From Amblyomma americanum (Eukaryota; Arthropoda; Arachnida; Ixodida; Ixodidae): 64,000 nucleotides of DNA. Of this stretch, positions 33,501 through 45,500 are shown piece after piece; positions within the stretch are counted from its first letter, which is position 1; every line of letters begins with the position of its first letter. The notes below the pieces were generated by a model. That model was given only the letters and a program-made list of their open reading frames with translations, was not told the origin of the DNA and made no database searches. The stretch is taken from the NCBI RefSeq assembly GCF_052857255.1, contig NC_135497.1:197399986-197463985 (forward strand), in the 5' to 3' direction. Made by a program: the position numbers and the translations under genes.

Positions 33501-36500
33501 ACCGTGTGCGAAAGGTGGCACGTCAGTTAGCTGGGGATGCGAAACAAGCCAGAAAAAAATTTTGTTCCAGCTTGCACAAAAGGACACTGTGCTGCATTTA
33601 AGGAGAGCCCAAGCTATGAGCCTGGTGGATTTTAGACATATTGCAAGTTTTTTTATTACCTGCACAATTGTTTCAAATTTTTTAACCCATTTTTCTCGAC
33701 ATTTTTTTTAACCCTACAGTTACACGAGCAGTGATAACCTCTTCTAATAAATATTTTGACATAAAACTCTGTGCGCTATTTCTTTATACATAAATCTGTG
33801 CAATAAACCAGAGTAACGAAAAATGACTTCTTATGTTTCGGGCAACTGCTTGAAATAAGTTTTGCCAGATGCAAACTTAACCAGTATTTTTAAACTTTAC
33901 CAGTATTTTTATGATAACGCACTTTAGCTTATATAGTGGTTGATTGCACAGATTATTATCCTCTGCACATACCTGCAAAATTCATTTTGAATCGCACCTC
34001 CAGTTCCGAAGTTATGACTTTTGGTGCAATACCCACATTTCCAAAAATTACGTATTTTTTTACTTTTTAATATTTTTTAATGCGGAACATTTCATTTACC
34101 TAAGATTTATAAGCCAAAGAAACAAGAAACTATGTTTTGGACTAAAATCAAATTTTTTTATCGAAAGCGGTGACATACCTTAAACAAGTTGCACCAAAAA
34201 TGTTACCATGTGACATTTTCTCTACTAACAGAAAATAACCTTCTCTCTTAAAAAAAGGCAACAGTGCTGAAACACAAATGCACAGGAATATCCAACGCAT
34301 TTAGAACCATCTTGTCCAACTTGCTCTGGAACCTGTTCTTCTGGTGTTCTTACTTTCATAGCAATAGGCCAACTAGCCCAAGACTGTAGACTAAACCTTT
34401 GCTTTGCCCAAACAAGGATACTCATGATTCGAGGGTCTTCTGGGTGCTTCTGTATTGCATGAATAATAGGAAATGAGAACTTTCCTTCCGTGAGGTCCTC
34501 TGCGAAGCTCTTGTTATCCGTATACTGCAACATAGAAGACATTGCTGTGTAGGCATACTCAAGGTAATCTGCACCAATTTTCAAACACGTAAAACTAGAT
34601 CAAGAGCAATCACTACCCCAAGGCTCTAGTGCCAATCAAGTAAGTGAAATACGTCCCATACCTTGTTGGCAACTTCCTTGTCACTGATGGGAATACCCCC
34701 ACAGGACATGTATTCCAGTCAAACCTCATTAAAGCGAATTGATCGAGAATCATAAAACAGTTCCAAGTTACAAAATTCATATGATGAAATTTTGTCAAAA
34801 AACACAATTTAGTCAATAAAGTGACAGCAACTCTAGGGAATCTTACTAGAAGCTGCAAGACATTACAGAATTTTATGCGCCGTTTACAAATTCTTATTGC
34901 CAAATGTCATTCGCAGCGATTGCAGAGGCCACAAAAGGCAGCAGAATGCCAAACGGCAGTTGTGTTAGATTACTCGCATAGCACCTTCAGCACACGGTGG
35001 CTACAGACCAAGCGCCAGCCAAGGTGGCTTTGCCGCATGACGGCGGTGTTGTGTGGAAAATGTGTATGTCGATCCAAAAGCTACCGCATCTGAGTAGCAC
35101 CTAGATCTTGAAGCGAAAAGCTTCACTACGCCAGCTTTTCGAGCCGTCAGCGGGGCTGCAAGTTTGATCCTGAATGTAGCTAGTGGTCAAATCGTGAGCA
35201 TAACTCCTGGTAGTCAGGTTCGACACCAAGGTGGTCCATAAGGTCAAGGCCAAAGGTCAAGGTCGAGATAGTTCGTGTAATAGCCGCTGGTGTCACTGCT
35301 GTTGCTGACAGCATATAAAAGAGGAGGAGCAAGAAGTCCAGGAGTATATAAGAGCGTGTGTGCGCATTCACTGCCAGACGCCTGAGGCGATGGAGGAAGA
35401 TAAACATCCTGCAGTAGCCTCGTGCCGAGAAGCCATGGTTGCGAAGTTTATGTCATTTTGAAGAAAGCAAGATGTTCAACAAATAAAAAAAAATGCCTAC
35501 TACTGTGTGTGTGTCAGTATGCCTATCTATGGAAACCGCCAGTCGCTCAACCATAAATGTAGCCAGGGAGATGCAGCTTTTCACTTTCAACCAGGGTTAA
35601 CCAGAGTTAAACCAGCAGCAATTTTTTACCACCTCTGTGCAACTGCACCACAGAATGCTGCAAACTGGGCATAACTGGTATAATTTCCTTGAGGCAAGGC
35701 AGAAACCGTCCATGCTACTGTAGCTTCCGTGGTGCTACCGGCGTGTCTGACCAGCCATGCGTGTAGTGCAGAGAAACCTGCCACTTACCAATGGGGAGGG
35801 CATGGCTTGGCGCTAGGGGGTTGATAGGCCCGTTTTATGTTCAACCACATTCAGTATATGAAGTAAAAATTACATGTATTTGTAAGAAATGTTTTAGAAG
35901 AGTTCAATATGGCAAACAATTGTTTGCTATATCGAGGTACTATGGAGTGAAAAAAACTAAAAGGGATATGCAGGGCAAAATTCATACTTGAGCAAAAAAA
36001 TGCCTTTTTGGATTGCTGTCACAGTCCACTCCCCAACCATTCAAGAGCATGCCCACAAAGTCATTCAGATGTGTAGAGTAGAAAACGAGGAATTGTCTTG
36101 CTCAATCTTCCCCCTCCTTCACACTTCCTCCAGCTCACGCTTTCTCACCAGTCCCGCTTCCCCTCATCGTAATAAATCTCCCACTTTTATTTTTGAAAGT
36201 GACACAAAGGGCATTCTGGCAAACAAGTGGCATGCTTTCCCAATGCCTGGTTGCTTGTGCTCAGCTGCTCCGTTCTTTTATCTGTGCTATTCTCTATTGA
36301 ACCTAAAGAAACAAGCGCTTTGGCTTCACTTTTTAACCTCTGTGTTTCTTTGAGACCTATGCATTGCATCATATTTTCAATTTATCTGTTTGTTTTTTTT
36401 GTGTCATAACTTTATTAAATATTTGCACGCACACATTTCCAGCAATGAATGCAAGCATTCTGAATTCACTGCTCAGATGGTACCATGCTCTGCACCTCTG

Positions 36501-39500
36501 TTGTGATAATCATGCTGTAGCACAGTGCATAATGCAATGCATGGTGCATCCAGATGACAGTTAATGCCCACCTCCCACAGTATAGATGGGCTTATGACAT
36601 GGACATCTCACATAGTTTCATGAACCTTCCTAGATGGCAGGAACAGAAATTTTTCTCTCAAGGGCCAGTTACTAGGCATGCGAGAGAAACCATCATGGAG
36701 AGAGCACATCTGAGACATTGACACAAGCGTGGAAAAGTTGCTTGACTATAATGGCTATAATTTGCTATTAGCGAGTTGTCACAAAAAATGTTTGTACTAC
36801 TTTAGCATTGGGGAACACCTCAAAAATTGCTGAGGAACCCTGTGTGTCTTGGTTTCCATCCCTTCCAGCCTGACATGACATGGATGCAAAATAAAAAAAA
36901 AGAGCATGCAAACACACAGCACCTTAAAAAATGCCCAAATTCAATTAATAATGACCGGCAGCACAATGAAACAGTATACAATGAACAATTATAGTGCGAT
37001 TAGCCCCACAATAAGGTAGGTAAATAAAGGAAGGTGGGAGTTGAGGCATGCATAGATTTAGGTGTTTGGGGAACCCCAAAAAACACTCCAAGGAATACCT
37101 GGGTTCCAAACCCATGGAGTAAAGGAATGTATTCCAAAAGGATGGAGGGAGAGGTTAGGCCACGACATCCTGGCTGATTGGCACTTTAATGTCTCAGAAA
37201 ATTCTTCAAGATTAAATGTGGAAAAAGCATGTTGTTGCTTCTACTCATGCGATATAAAGCATGTGTATATTTCAGGAACCACAGCCTACTGAGCATAAAT
37301 TTGTCCATGCCATTATAAAAGACAAAACTGCCTAGTCTTTTTCTGAGAACTGTGAGAAAAAGCAAAGCCATATAAGCTAAAAAATCAACACACCTCTTTA
37401 TGGACCAGGTTGGCATAATCATCCCTTATTTGGAAGTACAATCCCAGAATTCCAATCAATTCAGTGAAGTCACTGCAAGGAAAGGATTAAAAAGTAACAT
37501 TTTTACTTTTTTGTTACCATTAGAAAACAGACAATATTTTCATGTGGTGCAACTCACCACTTTTCACTCCACAAATTTGTGGAGATGTGTTGCAATGAAT
37601 AAAGATGTTGCAAAATATATGCTGCTTTGAATATTCCAGATTGCAAAAGATATAAATAAGAATCATCTGTTAAATCCCATAACCATTACCGAAGCACTCT
37701 AAATACACTCCTACATCAAAGGGACTGACTGCAAGAGTGCACAAAACTCAAAACATGTTAGGCTTTACTGACAAAACTGGCAACAAGCATCTGAACTGCA
37801 GGTGAAAAGTGCTTAGGTGGCAAAAAATGAACTTGAACCTCATTGCATAATACCCATGTCAAGTACGCAAGTTAAGTGCACCTACAGGGAGTGCACTTCG
37901 GCATCTCGACCGACACCTTAAGCTAGGCAGGGCAAAACGAGAAAGCAAAGTGCACTTATTTTGACAACAATTTGGCAGCGTATAGTGAATTTGCATCTGA
38001 TCTCGTTTTTTTTTTGTTGTGTTGCTTCGTTTGTAGCTATAACGCATAAATCTTTGTTTAAAAACAGTGTTAGAGCAAGTACAATAAGCTTGCGAGCACT
38101 TGTTTATGCACTACACATACTGTGCTTTTGAAGTGACTGCTGGCGAGGCTGCGCACTCGGCCCCAAAGTGTGTTCTATGAATGCACTCCGACTTGAGAGT
38201 GCACTTCGGCGAATGCACTTAAGGTGCGTACATTTCATAAACTTGTTCAAAATCACTACAGTACTCTTGAAATCTAATACAGAAGAAGAACCCGTGAAAC
38301 TCAAAACTTAGTGATCAACAGATGAAGTCCTAAGCCAACATAAGGAAAAAAATTGCTATCACAGTCATGACTAGGCTAACAAGATATGAAATAGCCTTCT
38401 AAATTGTGTGCATAAATGTTCATCTTATCCTGCTGGTTCATTACAACCACTCATCTCCATAAAATTTACAGCGTAAGAAAATAATTTTCACTATTTTTAG
38501 CCAAAGGCAAACTATCAAGAAATGTGACACACTGAATGAAATAATTTTACTACAGTGAATTTTTGCTGTAAACCATCATGTGTACAAAAAAGAAACTGCA
38601 ATCCTTATAGAGAAATTGCAATGCCTATAGTAACCACAAGACAAGAAACAGTGGTAAATGAAAAGCATATATAATGGCACTCAGCTGCAGTCGATTATCA
38701 GTGTTAAATACCAAATGGAAGCGGCAAGGAAGAGGTAAGGCTTGTACTGAAATTCTGAATGCCGTAATCTTGAGCCACTCTAGTTCTCTATATAAGTTTC
38801 ATCTACTAGACAAGTACTCACCCACTAAACTTTTCTGCCCCTTTCTTTCACGTAGGTAGTGTATTCTGGTACCCAAACAAGTTTCTTATATAATAATAAT
38901 AAAGCGATATTTCACTACTATTCAACCAGCTCATCAAGGTTTAGTAGTCAAAAAGAACGTTACAGTGGTTTCCTACAATGAACTTCGGCCTCACTCACCT
39001 AACGAATAGCTTGACCCAGAGCCAGATAACCCACAAAATGCTTCTCTGCAACAATGGCGCATTTAGTGGACACATATGACCCGCCATCCTTTCTGAAGCT
39101 TAAAAAAATAATGTGCCTGACAGGTTACCTTGTTACCAGCTTCAAACACACTCATTATTGTTACTTACTACTAAATATCTCATTACCTTCCTATACTTCT
39201 CATGCCTCAGTGCCAGTAAATTGTACAATATAGACTCAACTTTCAGAAAGATTACACAAAAATATTATGATCCCTTTGAACTGTAAACAAACATCAACTA
39301 ATTGGCAATAGTAAAAGCACTAAAAGAACACTCTAATGGAACTTATACTATTACCTCTTGTTTTCACTGAAGAGCTGCATTAGACGCACAGCAAGTCCAA
39401 AAAGGCCCCCAGTTTCTAAAGAAAATAACAAGTAGAAAGCAGTCATTGCTACCCAGAATAAACACATGCAATTTATATGAGAGTTCTGTGGAGGCAGCAA

Positions 39501-42500
39501 TGCCCAATGTATGCCCTCCGTGCTCACCAAGGCACAATAGTGCATGTCACGAGCACTCTCACCATCTTCCTGCTATTGTTTAAAGAATGCAAAATTCACT
39601 GCAATCTCGTTCACTTGCATGCTGAATTGCTCTGCAAGGTAACCAATGATGCCGTCATTAAACTGTTAATGGCGGCAGCAAGCCAAACGCCTTGCAGGAT
39701 GTAAACGACATCATCGCTGATGGAAGACAGCGGCAGCGCATGGCGCTTTCCAGAGTCAGTGACATCATGGGCCTCAAATTAATCTTCCGGGCATATCTTG
39801 TACATGCTCCAGCTGTTCAATGTGCCACTGAAGTAAAGGGACAGACACCTCAGCTTTACAGAGTGGCATGGAGGAACATTTATTGGCTACTGCCCAACTA
39901 GCTTTTGGGCTGTGGGAACAGTGTGGGGAAGCAACTCTTTCTTGTTCTATGAGCAACTGTTCACAGCTGCCTCATGCAGCTCAGTGTCTGGCATGGCAGT
40001 GCTCTTCAACCTCTTTTTGAAAAAGTCTATTGATGAAGTGCTGGTGAGCTCATGACATGCGCACTCATGCCCTGGTGAGCACTGAAGGCATGCAGTGGGC
40101 CATGCCGGTGATAGCCACGCCAGTGATACAACCTGCAGATCCCATTATTTCAAATAGGCAATTCATGTTTCAATAGGCCACAGAAAGCTCAAGTGTGCTG
40201 GGGAAATACAGTTGCAAATGCCTGTGATTCTCTTTTCCAGTACCAGTTTCTTCATTCATTAGAATTTGATTTGATTTTTTTCCACAAACAAGGAGGTACA
40301 AGGTTTGTGGTGGAAAGCAAGGGAAAAAAGCTGCAAAGAAAGCACCTTGACTGGCCCCAAGTTCCGTTTACAATGGCAGCAGCAAGACAAAACAATACCA
40401 TACAAAGGGCACCCCATGCAACCTGAGCAAAGATATTATTAAAAATAAACTGCTACACACTGCAAGAGCGAAAGTGAAACACTATAGCAGGCATTTGCCT
40501 CATGCATGCAGTGTCTTTAATATCCTAATAAGGTAATTAAGTCTATTTACCTTATGAAATGCTGGAGATACACAAAAAATAACAGTGAGGAATGTCAGTG
40601 AAAACCCTAATGTCAATGAAAACCCTAATGGATGCGATTTTTGAAAATGCAGCATCACCGTAAGGATTTGATTTTTTAGATGATTCACTAGCACGCCAGT
40701 GACTTTCGATTGTTTTTTTGCCCTTTCACTGCTTTGGGGTTTTGTGCACGCATCTCTTTGCAGGTCTTCTTTTACAGCTTTCCTTCAATAAAATTTCAGT
40801 ATTTAGTCCAACCTCGTCCTGTGCTCTTCTTTTCTCCTGTGTTGTGTCTTCCAGCTGGTTTTAAGATTAACTTGTCAATACTGATATCAACTATCAACTA
40901 TATATATAGATAAGATTGTCTTATCAATATTGCTAATGACACTGCCCTCTTTGTCTCTTAACGAATACATCTGGTTTTTACCTATGCCTTGTAGAATGCG
41001 ACAGACAAAAGTAGCTATGTTGAGATGGGCATGGTAATGGCTAGTTATTAAGCAAGTGCTGCCATGCATGCCAGTTTCTACAGCAGGGCACTCATGTTGT
41101 GGCATTTTCAATGTCACACCCTTTGTTCAGGGCATCAAAAAAGCCTTCACTGAAAACCTACCATGACAAAAATTAAACATTGGAGGAGTGCATTGGGAAG
41201 GCTCTTGTTGAACACAACAAATTTCCGACAGAAACTTGCCCCACACCTTCAGCAGTCAAGCTGTTCATTGATATTAAATAGCGCTGAACAACTACAGCAC
41301 CTGAATGAATCAGCTGAACACAATGCTGCATTACTTTACTTGAAACCACACCTTCAGCAGTTTAAACTACTCACTGATGCAGTGCAAACTCTGCATTAGT
41401 TTTACACTTGCATAATATACCACTTTCGTTACAAAGCATAGCTCAAATTACATGGTACGCACTATACACAGACACAGGTACAAAGAAAGGTACAGGGTAT
41501 GTGAACTAGGTGTTATTATCAGCTCGTAAACCACAACTTTTGCTTTTAGTTGACCCCACTGTTCATTTTTCCAGGAATGGAAAGAACAAACGTGCAGGAA
41601 GCAAGTTCATTTAGCCAGCATATGACAGGCAGTAAAAAAAATAGAAAGGAGCAGGGGCTAAGTTAGTGCATTACAGCATTCATAAAACATTGGACTGGAA
41701 TGGGAGAACCACTGAAAGTGCAGACATAATAGGTATAATATGTTGTACTGACTTTGTTACTCAGATCCAATGATCCATAATGACTTTTGGCTGCCTCAAA
41801 TTTACTCATGATTCTAAGAGCAACTATGTCCACTTCCTAATGCATATTAAAGGCTCATTCCAGTTTAATTTTTTTTTTCATTGCATAGCTGCACGGTAAC
41901 CTAATTAAGAGTCCATGCAGTAGTCACTATTTGTGGTCAGCATAGTTTATTAGTAACATCACGGTTTATTAATAACATCACCTGACAACAAGAGCTATCC
42001 TTAAAATATTTACAAGGTTAGGAACACAAGGCACTCCAATACAAATCAGTACACTGCACACTGCAGAAACTACCATGTGACAGGGCTTACAACATGATAT
42101 GCCACACTAGTCTTGCTCAATGCAGCACAATCTTAAACTCGCATTATATGACTCATCTTTTGGCAGAGCACAAAAGCTATTATTAAGAACTTTTAAGCAG
42201 TAGCCTTTCTGTAAGCATACCCTAGAATAAGCACTGCATGATGGGAACTGCCAGCACAATACACTCTCACATCATTGTTTATCTCATGCTAGCACTAAGA
42301 GAAATAGAAGCTCTTACATTTGCAGTAACAAGGAGTTAGAGGTAGACTGCAAGCCAGGTTTCAGTTGTACCTTCAACACTGACATGGTCCATATACTCTG
42401 ATTATTATACATGGTATAAAATTCATTATGAGACTCACTTCTCTTAACCATGCTGATGTAGTCCTCTTCTGAAGGGCATATGTAGTTATCCCTCCAGTAT

Positions 42501-45500
42501 ATTTCCATGCCTTGACCTCGATGAAGTTCTAGGCACTGTTCTAAAAAAAACACAGCATTCTCAAGAAAACGCTAACAATAACTGATCAAACTCAGGGCAA
42601 CACATGAACCTTCAGCACCTAGCCCTGCATTCAAGCACAAAACAGCAGGTATAAAAATGTCTTTCACAGGTATAAAAACATCTCACAGTGTACATGACAT
42701 ACCTCAACTTCTCTCTAAATTACCCCTAAGTGCAAAGCCAGCCATTGCCCTTCACGGTCCTCCAATCTTCACTTCGTCCATTACAGCTGCTGCACGATGT
42801 GATTATATAATCTACTAACAAAATGCAGCACACAAAACAGTACGGTTGTGTGAGTTGTGATCTTTCCCTTTAGAGTGAATGCGAGGTCAATAATTATAAT
42901 TATTGTTGGTTCTAATAATTTTAAAAAATTGAAGTAAAAAAAATAGGAAAACTTGCAGGCTATGCTTCATGCAGGTGTGCAGAAAATAAGCACAGCTAGC
43001 AACATTTTTATAATTGAGTTTCAAGTAACATGAATGCAAAGATTAGATATCAAGCTGTAGCCATGCAGACATAAATTTTTGACTAAGGAAACTGTGAGTA
43101 TCTCAGAATAGGGCAAATATGACACTGGAGCTAAAAACTAATAATTAACCTCTCCTTGGAAGTTTTGGTAGAATTAACATTATGCCAACAAGATTATTGT
43201 TTATTGATCTGCTTTCATTGCTTTCAGCCTTGACCGATGAAGATAACCATTGTTTAAGCTTTAGGCAGAAAAACTGAGCACATCATTGCTTCCTTAGAGA
43301 TAAGACAAGTGGAAAACATATGAATTACAGAAGTTATGATGTATACTACACAGATTCTTTAACAAGCATATGATCCTGTGAGTGTGGAGTGCCTTAACAT
43401 CCTCTCAAAATTTGAAATACATTAAAAATGATCAATTTCAGAATATTAGTTCCTTTCAAAGCTGAATTAAATACTATGCTACTCAATTTAACAGTTAAAG
43501 GTCTGACTACTGTAGCAACAATTCAAAGGGTGGCTGTGTGGTTTGCTCTCATATTTTTCTTCATTCGGACAAGGTCACATGTAAACTGAATGGTGAAAAC
43601 TTGAAATTTTCCATTCTTTTTCTGCCCAATGCTTACAGATTTAGCTCTTTATTTTGTGTGAAGTTAAGGTCCAATAGCCAAGACACTGAACAGCTCAAGA
43701 CTGCTCCCGCATTATTGTGACTGGAGGCCCAGAGATAAAGTAAGCTGGCTCACCACTGAACACAGTCGTGGCCCGAAGATCACCCAGCTGCAGGCACTTC
43801 TTAAGGCTGAGAAAGTAGACGTAGTTGGCAGAATTGATTGTGCTAGCCACTCCAAAGATATGATGGGCAACAGGCACACCTCTCCGAAGCAAGGAGTTGT
43901 CTTCTATATCATCAATCCTAATAGAAATGAGAAGTTCAAAATGAAACTAAAGGCCCATAGATGCAATGTGAAGAGCAGTGCACATAGACATGCCAGAGGT
44001 TTTTTGTGGAAGATTAAACAATTCAAAGACTCTTTCAGTACTACACCACAATCTAGCTATTGGCTTATGGGGCTGTTGGTTCGCTGCAGCGTACATGAAA
44101 TAAAAAAAAAAACTACTGCACTGTAGAGGAGTGCATTAGCCCTCAAAAATTCCGCAACCAGCACTTAGCCCACCTGGTTACGTGGAAGGAAAGCTAATCA
44201 CATCAGCACTGCATCAAGAACTTTACTGTAGACTGTAAAAGAAAAGCTTGTTTTTAAGAAAACTTCAAGTTTAAAGGTGCTACATGATATGCCTTCTCAT
44301 GTTCTGCCTAGATAAAACTAGTTCAGATACAGAAGTTTTCATACAGTTTTAGATGCTTTCAGGTTAGAAAAAGATGCATGCAATAGGTTCTGATACTTGC
44401 AAGAGACTAGAATTGTGCAGCATTTGAACAATATCCGATACAGCTTGACACTTCTCAGGAGATATCTTCAGCCAATAGTTGAATGCCTGGAATTATCAAA
44501 AAAAACATAACAAATTAGCAACATAGCAATCCTTAGAATTCGCTAACAGCTACGGCTTCAGCTATAAAAAGGCTTACTAAAGACATAAAAGCTTACAGAA
44601 GACATGACATAAAAAAATTCAACTGTAATTTAATTACCAGAAATACTTGCAATTTTACCCTGCTATTCATGTTAGGATTGCTGCAGTAAACTTTGGACAG
44701 CATATCAAGCAAATTTTACGGCTGTACACATAAAATCTTACTGACGGGGCTTCTGCATTTCTCCGAAACCATTATGTGGAGTTTATAAATTAAAAATTTG
44801 TTTTCTGCTCAGTCATCTTGAGCACCTCAGATATCTCAAGTGACACAGAGCCCCTACCTGTATACGGTTCGAAAAGGCTACAGGTACATTTGTGTCCATA
44901 GTGGAGCACAGTGCTATTCCTCAACTGCAGTTATGTTGACCTTTTTATTACGGTGCCAAGCAAATGTTTATGACACAAAGTTGGGCCAGGTCATACTTGG
45001 ACACAAAAAAAAATTGCACAAAAACAATGCATAACCAGAGTGACGCCTTTGCTTCACTGCTTGTCCTTTTGCTTAAAGGAGTATAGACACAAAATTTTTG
45101 CTTGCGTCTTAATTTTTCAAATGATACATTAATCATCAGTATATATAGATAACCCCGTGGTAATCCCCTATGGCCGCTAAATGTTTTATGATTGAATTTA
45201 TTCTTGATGCTGTTTCAGTTTCGTCAATCGAACGATGGCTGTGACATGTAAGGAGTGTTTAGGTCATGTGAGGTATGAAAAAAAAATTGGAGGGGACACT
45301 TAAGCTCCGCCTTAAGGGCATGATGCGATAGCAAAATGGGTTCATTCCCATATATGCACAAGGTTATTCTCTAGTTCAGATGCATAGATCCCTAGGAGTC
45401 CTCACACCCCTCCTGGTGCAGAGGTGCAGCAGTTAAGCGAGAAGCCACTGCCTTGAGATGGCAGGTGCTCCAAGTGGTGGGCCTTGTGTGGTTCAGGCTG

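Noticed and set aside
35280..35420. Possible retroviral-type LTR (two TATA-like strings, ATAAA)
   Set aside because: No TG..CA borders, target duplication, primer-binding site or coding domain could be tied to it.
44395..44402. Canonical GT donor for GGPP synthase exon 3 at CAA|GTATCA
   Set aside because: It shifts the frame relative to exon 4 and gives an immediate TGA, while GC donor TT|GCAAGT preserves the conserved residues.
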